From Fibrobacterota bacterium (GTDB lineage: Bacteria > Fibrobacterota > Fibrobacteria > UBA11236), in contig JAQBPO010000023.1 in NCBI GenBank assembly GCA_028287465.1, positions 29,788 through 93,787 on the forward strand: 64,000 nt of DNA. Reading direction: 5' to 3'. The notes beneath the pieces are model-generated. The model was given only the letters and a program-made list of their open reading frames with translations, was not told the DNA's origin and did no database searches. A program made the translations under genes and the position numbers. Shown here one piece after another: positions 63,083 to 64,000 of this stretch; positions within the stretch are counted from its first letter, which is position 1; each line of letters opens with the position of its first letter.

Positions 63083-63350
63083 AAATGCCAAGTCCCCGAT
63101 TCAACGAAAGAATCGGTTCCTTTGACTCAAACCGGAAAGGGCGCCTTGGGGTTAACCCACCCCAATTCGCGAAACCGGCTTTCCAGAAACTCCCCTAAGA
63201 CTCCGATAATCAACGGATTATAGGGGTTGGGGTGATTCGAACCCAAACCCCGCAATCCAAAGGGGATTATATCACACTAATGGGAGAAGGGAAGGGGTTC
63301 GCCCGCACGATTTGGGGTACAAGGGGGGACCAATACCTTTAAGAAAGGGG
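63083..63350. promoter_or_regulatory. Upstream region with repeated TTGGGGT boxes and three inverted repeats
   Basis: TTGGGGT occurs at 63146-63152, 63227-63233 and 63312-63318, and inverted (ACCCCAA) at 63159-63165. Inverted repeats: CGATTC/GAATCG around 63098-63116, TTGGGG/CCCCAA at 63146-63165, and GGGGTTGGGG/CCCAAACCCC at 63223-63251. They lie upstream of the sigma-54 element on the minus strand, where enhancer-binding activators bind. The right part is also the 3' flank of the YeeE-like gene. Confidence 0.45.
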
Positions 63351-63761
63351 TCAGTCGCCGATTTTGGGGCGCAATCGCGCGTATGCATAAGCCCCCGCCA
63401 GGGCGCCGGCCAAGGTGAAGCCGGCCCAGAGTTCCCCGGAACCGAGTTGCGCATAGATGGGCCCGGGGCACGTTCCCGTTATGAACCAGCCCAATCCGAA
63501 GATGAATCCGCCGATCACGGTTCCGCGCGTCAGGGTCTTTCCGGGTATCCGCAAGGCTTCGCCGCTCACCGTGCGGAGACGGAACCGTTTGATCAGGAAT
63601 ACCGAAGCGGCTCCCACCACCACGGCGGATCCGATGATCAGGTAGAGATCCGGCTCGCGGAAGAAGAACATGTTCCTGATCTTGTACCAGGAGATCACCT
63701 GGGCCTTGGTGAGGACCATGCCGAACCACGCGCCCAGGAGCAGGAATTTCAGGTTGCCCAT
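63351..63761 (-). CDS. YeeE/YedE-family transporter, second half protein
   Basis: 136 residues from the ATG at 63761. Four hydrophobic segments: LLLGAWFGMVLTKAQVISWY, LIIGSAVVVGAASVFLI, VIGGFIFGLGWFITGTCPGPIYAQLG and LWAGFTLAGALAGAYAYARL. GLGWFITGTCPGPIYAQ carries the conserved Cys of DUF6691/YeeE-like half transporters that move thiosulfate or other sulfur compounds. It starts 1 nt after the stop of the first-half gene, so the two halves are made together. Confidence 0.88.
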   Translation of the reverse strand: MGNLKFLLLGAWFGMVLTKAQVISWYKIRNMFFFREPDLYLIIGSAVVVGAASVFLIKRFRLRTVSGEALRIPGKTLTRGTVIGGFIFGLGWFITGTCPGPIYAQLGSGELWAGFTLAGALAGAYAYARLRPKIGD

Positions 63762-63762
63762 G

Positions 63763-64000
63763 TCAATGCCCCAATCCCATGAGGGTATGCAAGGCGGCGG
63801 CGGTAAGGCCTCCCGCGAAGAAGGCCAGGGTGGCCGCAAGGCTCGCCTTCTGCAAGTTGGAAAGCCCCATGATGCTGTGCCCCGAAGTGCACCCCGCCGC
63901 GTAACGGGTGCCGAACCCGATCAGGAAGCCGCCGCCCAGCAGTTTGAGCGCGCCCGGCAGGGTATGGATTTCCGGGGGCAGGACCGGGAGCGGGTTCGTC
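63763..64000 (-). CDS. YeeE/YedE-family transporter, first half protein (5' end beyond the right edge)
   Basis: The 78 C-terminal residues are visible: LKLLGGGFLIGFGTRYAAGCTSGH, the YeeE signature with its conserved Cys, then SIMGLSNLQKASLAATLAFFAGGL. The start lies outside the window. Together with the next gene it forms a two-gene version of the sulfur transporter. Confidence 0.88.
   Translation of the reverse strand, partial: TNPLPVLPPEIHTLPGALKLLGGGFLIGFGTRYAAGCTSGHSIMGLSNLQKASLAATLAFFAGGLTAAALHTLMGLGH

Noticed and set aside
63212..63260. tRNA/tmRNA-like 3' end on the minus strand (GGGTTCGAATC with flanking C-run)
   Set aside because: The T-arm-like segment pairs imperfectly, no matching acceptor strand GGGGTTG or anticodon arm exists at a suitable distance, and a tmRNA-length gene would run into the YeeE-like coding sequence.

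Overview
The window is about 62% GC and reads as a chromosomal segment of a Gram-negative, diderm bacterium. The best lineage pointer is a gene of the TIGR02147 family at 48.3 kb, known mainly from Fibrobacter and relatives. It fits with the many lipoproteins, the secreted proteins with sorting-like tails and the outer-membrane beta-barrels. I infer a member of the Fibrobacterota (moderate confidence, probably a non-gut, nitrogen-scavenging relative). I see no insertion sequence, prophage, CRISPR array or rRNA.

Layout. 1-3.1 kb: a large surface lipoprotein running off the left edge, with a perfect CRP-like operator upstream. 3.4-6.9 kb: the classical thrS-infC-rpmI-rplT operon. 7.35-11.5 kb: a four-gene overlapping operon of ECF sigma factor, zinc-finger anti-sigma factor, lipoprotein and a secreted caspase-like protease apparently fused to a C-terminal beta-barrel. 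11.6 kb: tRNA-Val. 11.8-15.4 kb: biotin operon bioD-bioF-BioH/BioG-like-bioC, with an 18-bp tandem repeat inside bioD. 15.5-23.2 kb, minus strand: bifunctional PBP1, a coupled lipoprotein, a PH-like membrane protein, nadC, coaX and a UDP-glucuronate decarboxylase. 23.4-29.6 kb: tRNA-Ser, gltX, a WYL regulator, SGNH hydrolase, PfkB kinase, STAS protein, DUF4416 protein.

29.7-44.9 kb is a nitrogen-assimilation island. It holds glnB (PII), a porin, the urease operon ureD-ureAB-ureC-ureF-ureG plus a small exported protein, the divergent urea ABC transporter urtABCDE, and the ammonium transporter amt. Sigma-54 promoter matches (TGGC-N8-TTGC type) stand in front of urtA and amt, with weaker ones in front of ureD and the porin. 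TTTTGTCA/TTGTCAC boxes lie upstream of all of them, so the genes look like one nitrogen-limitation regulon that imports urea and ammonium and hydrolyses urea inside the cell.

45-50.8 kb: tRNA-Pro, a beta-barrel protein, a glucose/sorbosone dehydrogenase-like protein, a TIGR02147 regulator and its overlapping DUF2341/LamG lipoprotein. 50.8-63.0 kb: an eleven-gene minus-strand operon for what looks like an undescribed synthase-dependent exopolysaccharide. It encodes two paralogous TPR proteins, a secreted beta-propeller, an outer-membrane barrel, an MBOAT/AlgX-like O-acetylation pair, a CDP-glucose to CDP-6-deoxyhexose precursor pathway, a processive GT2 synthase and a GH26-like hydrolase. A sigma-54 promoter match and repeated TTGGGGT boxes precede it. 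The right edge holds a split YeeE/YedE-type transporter.
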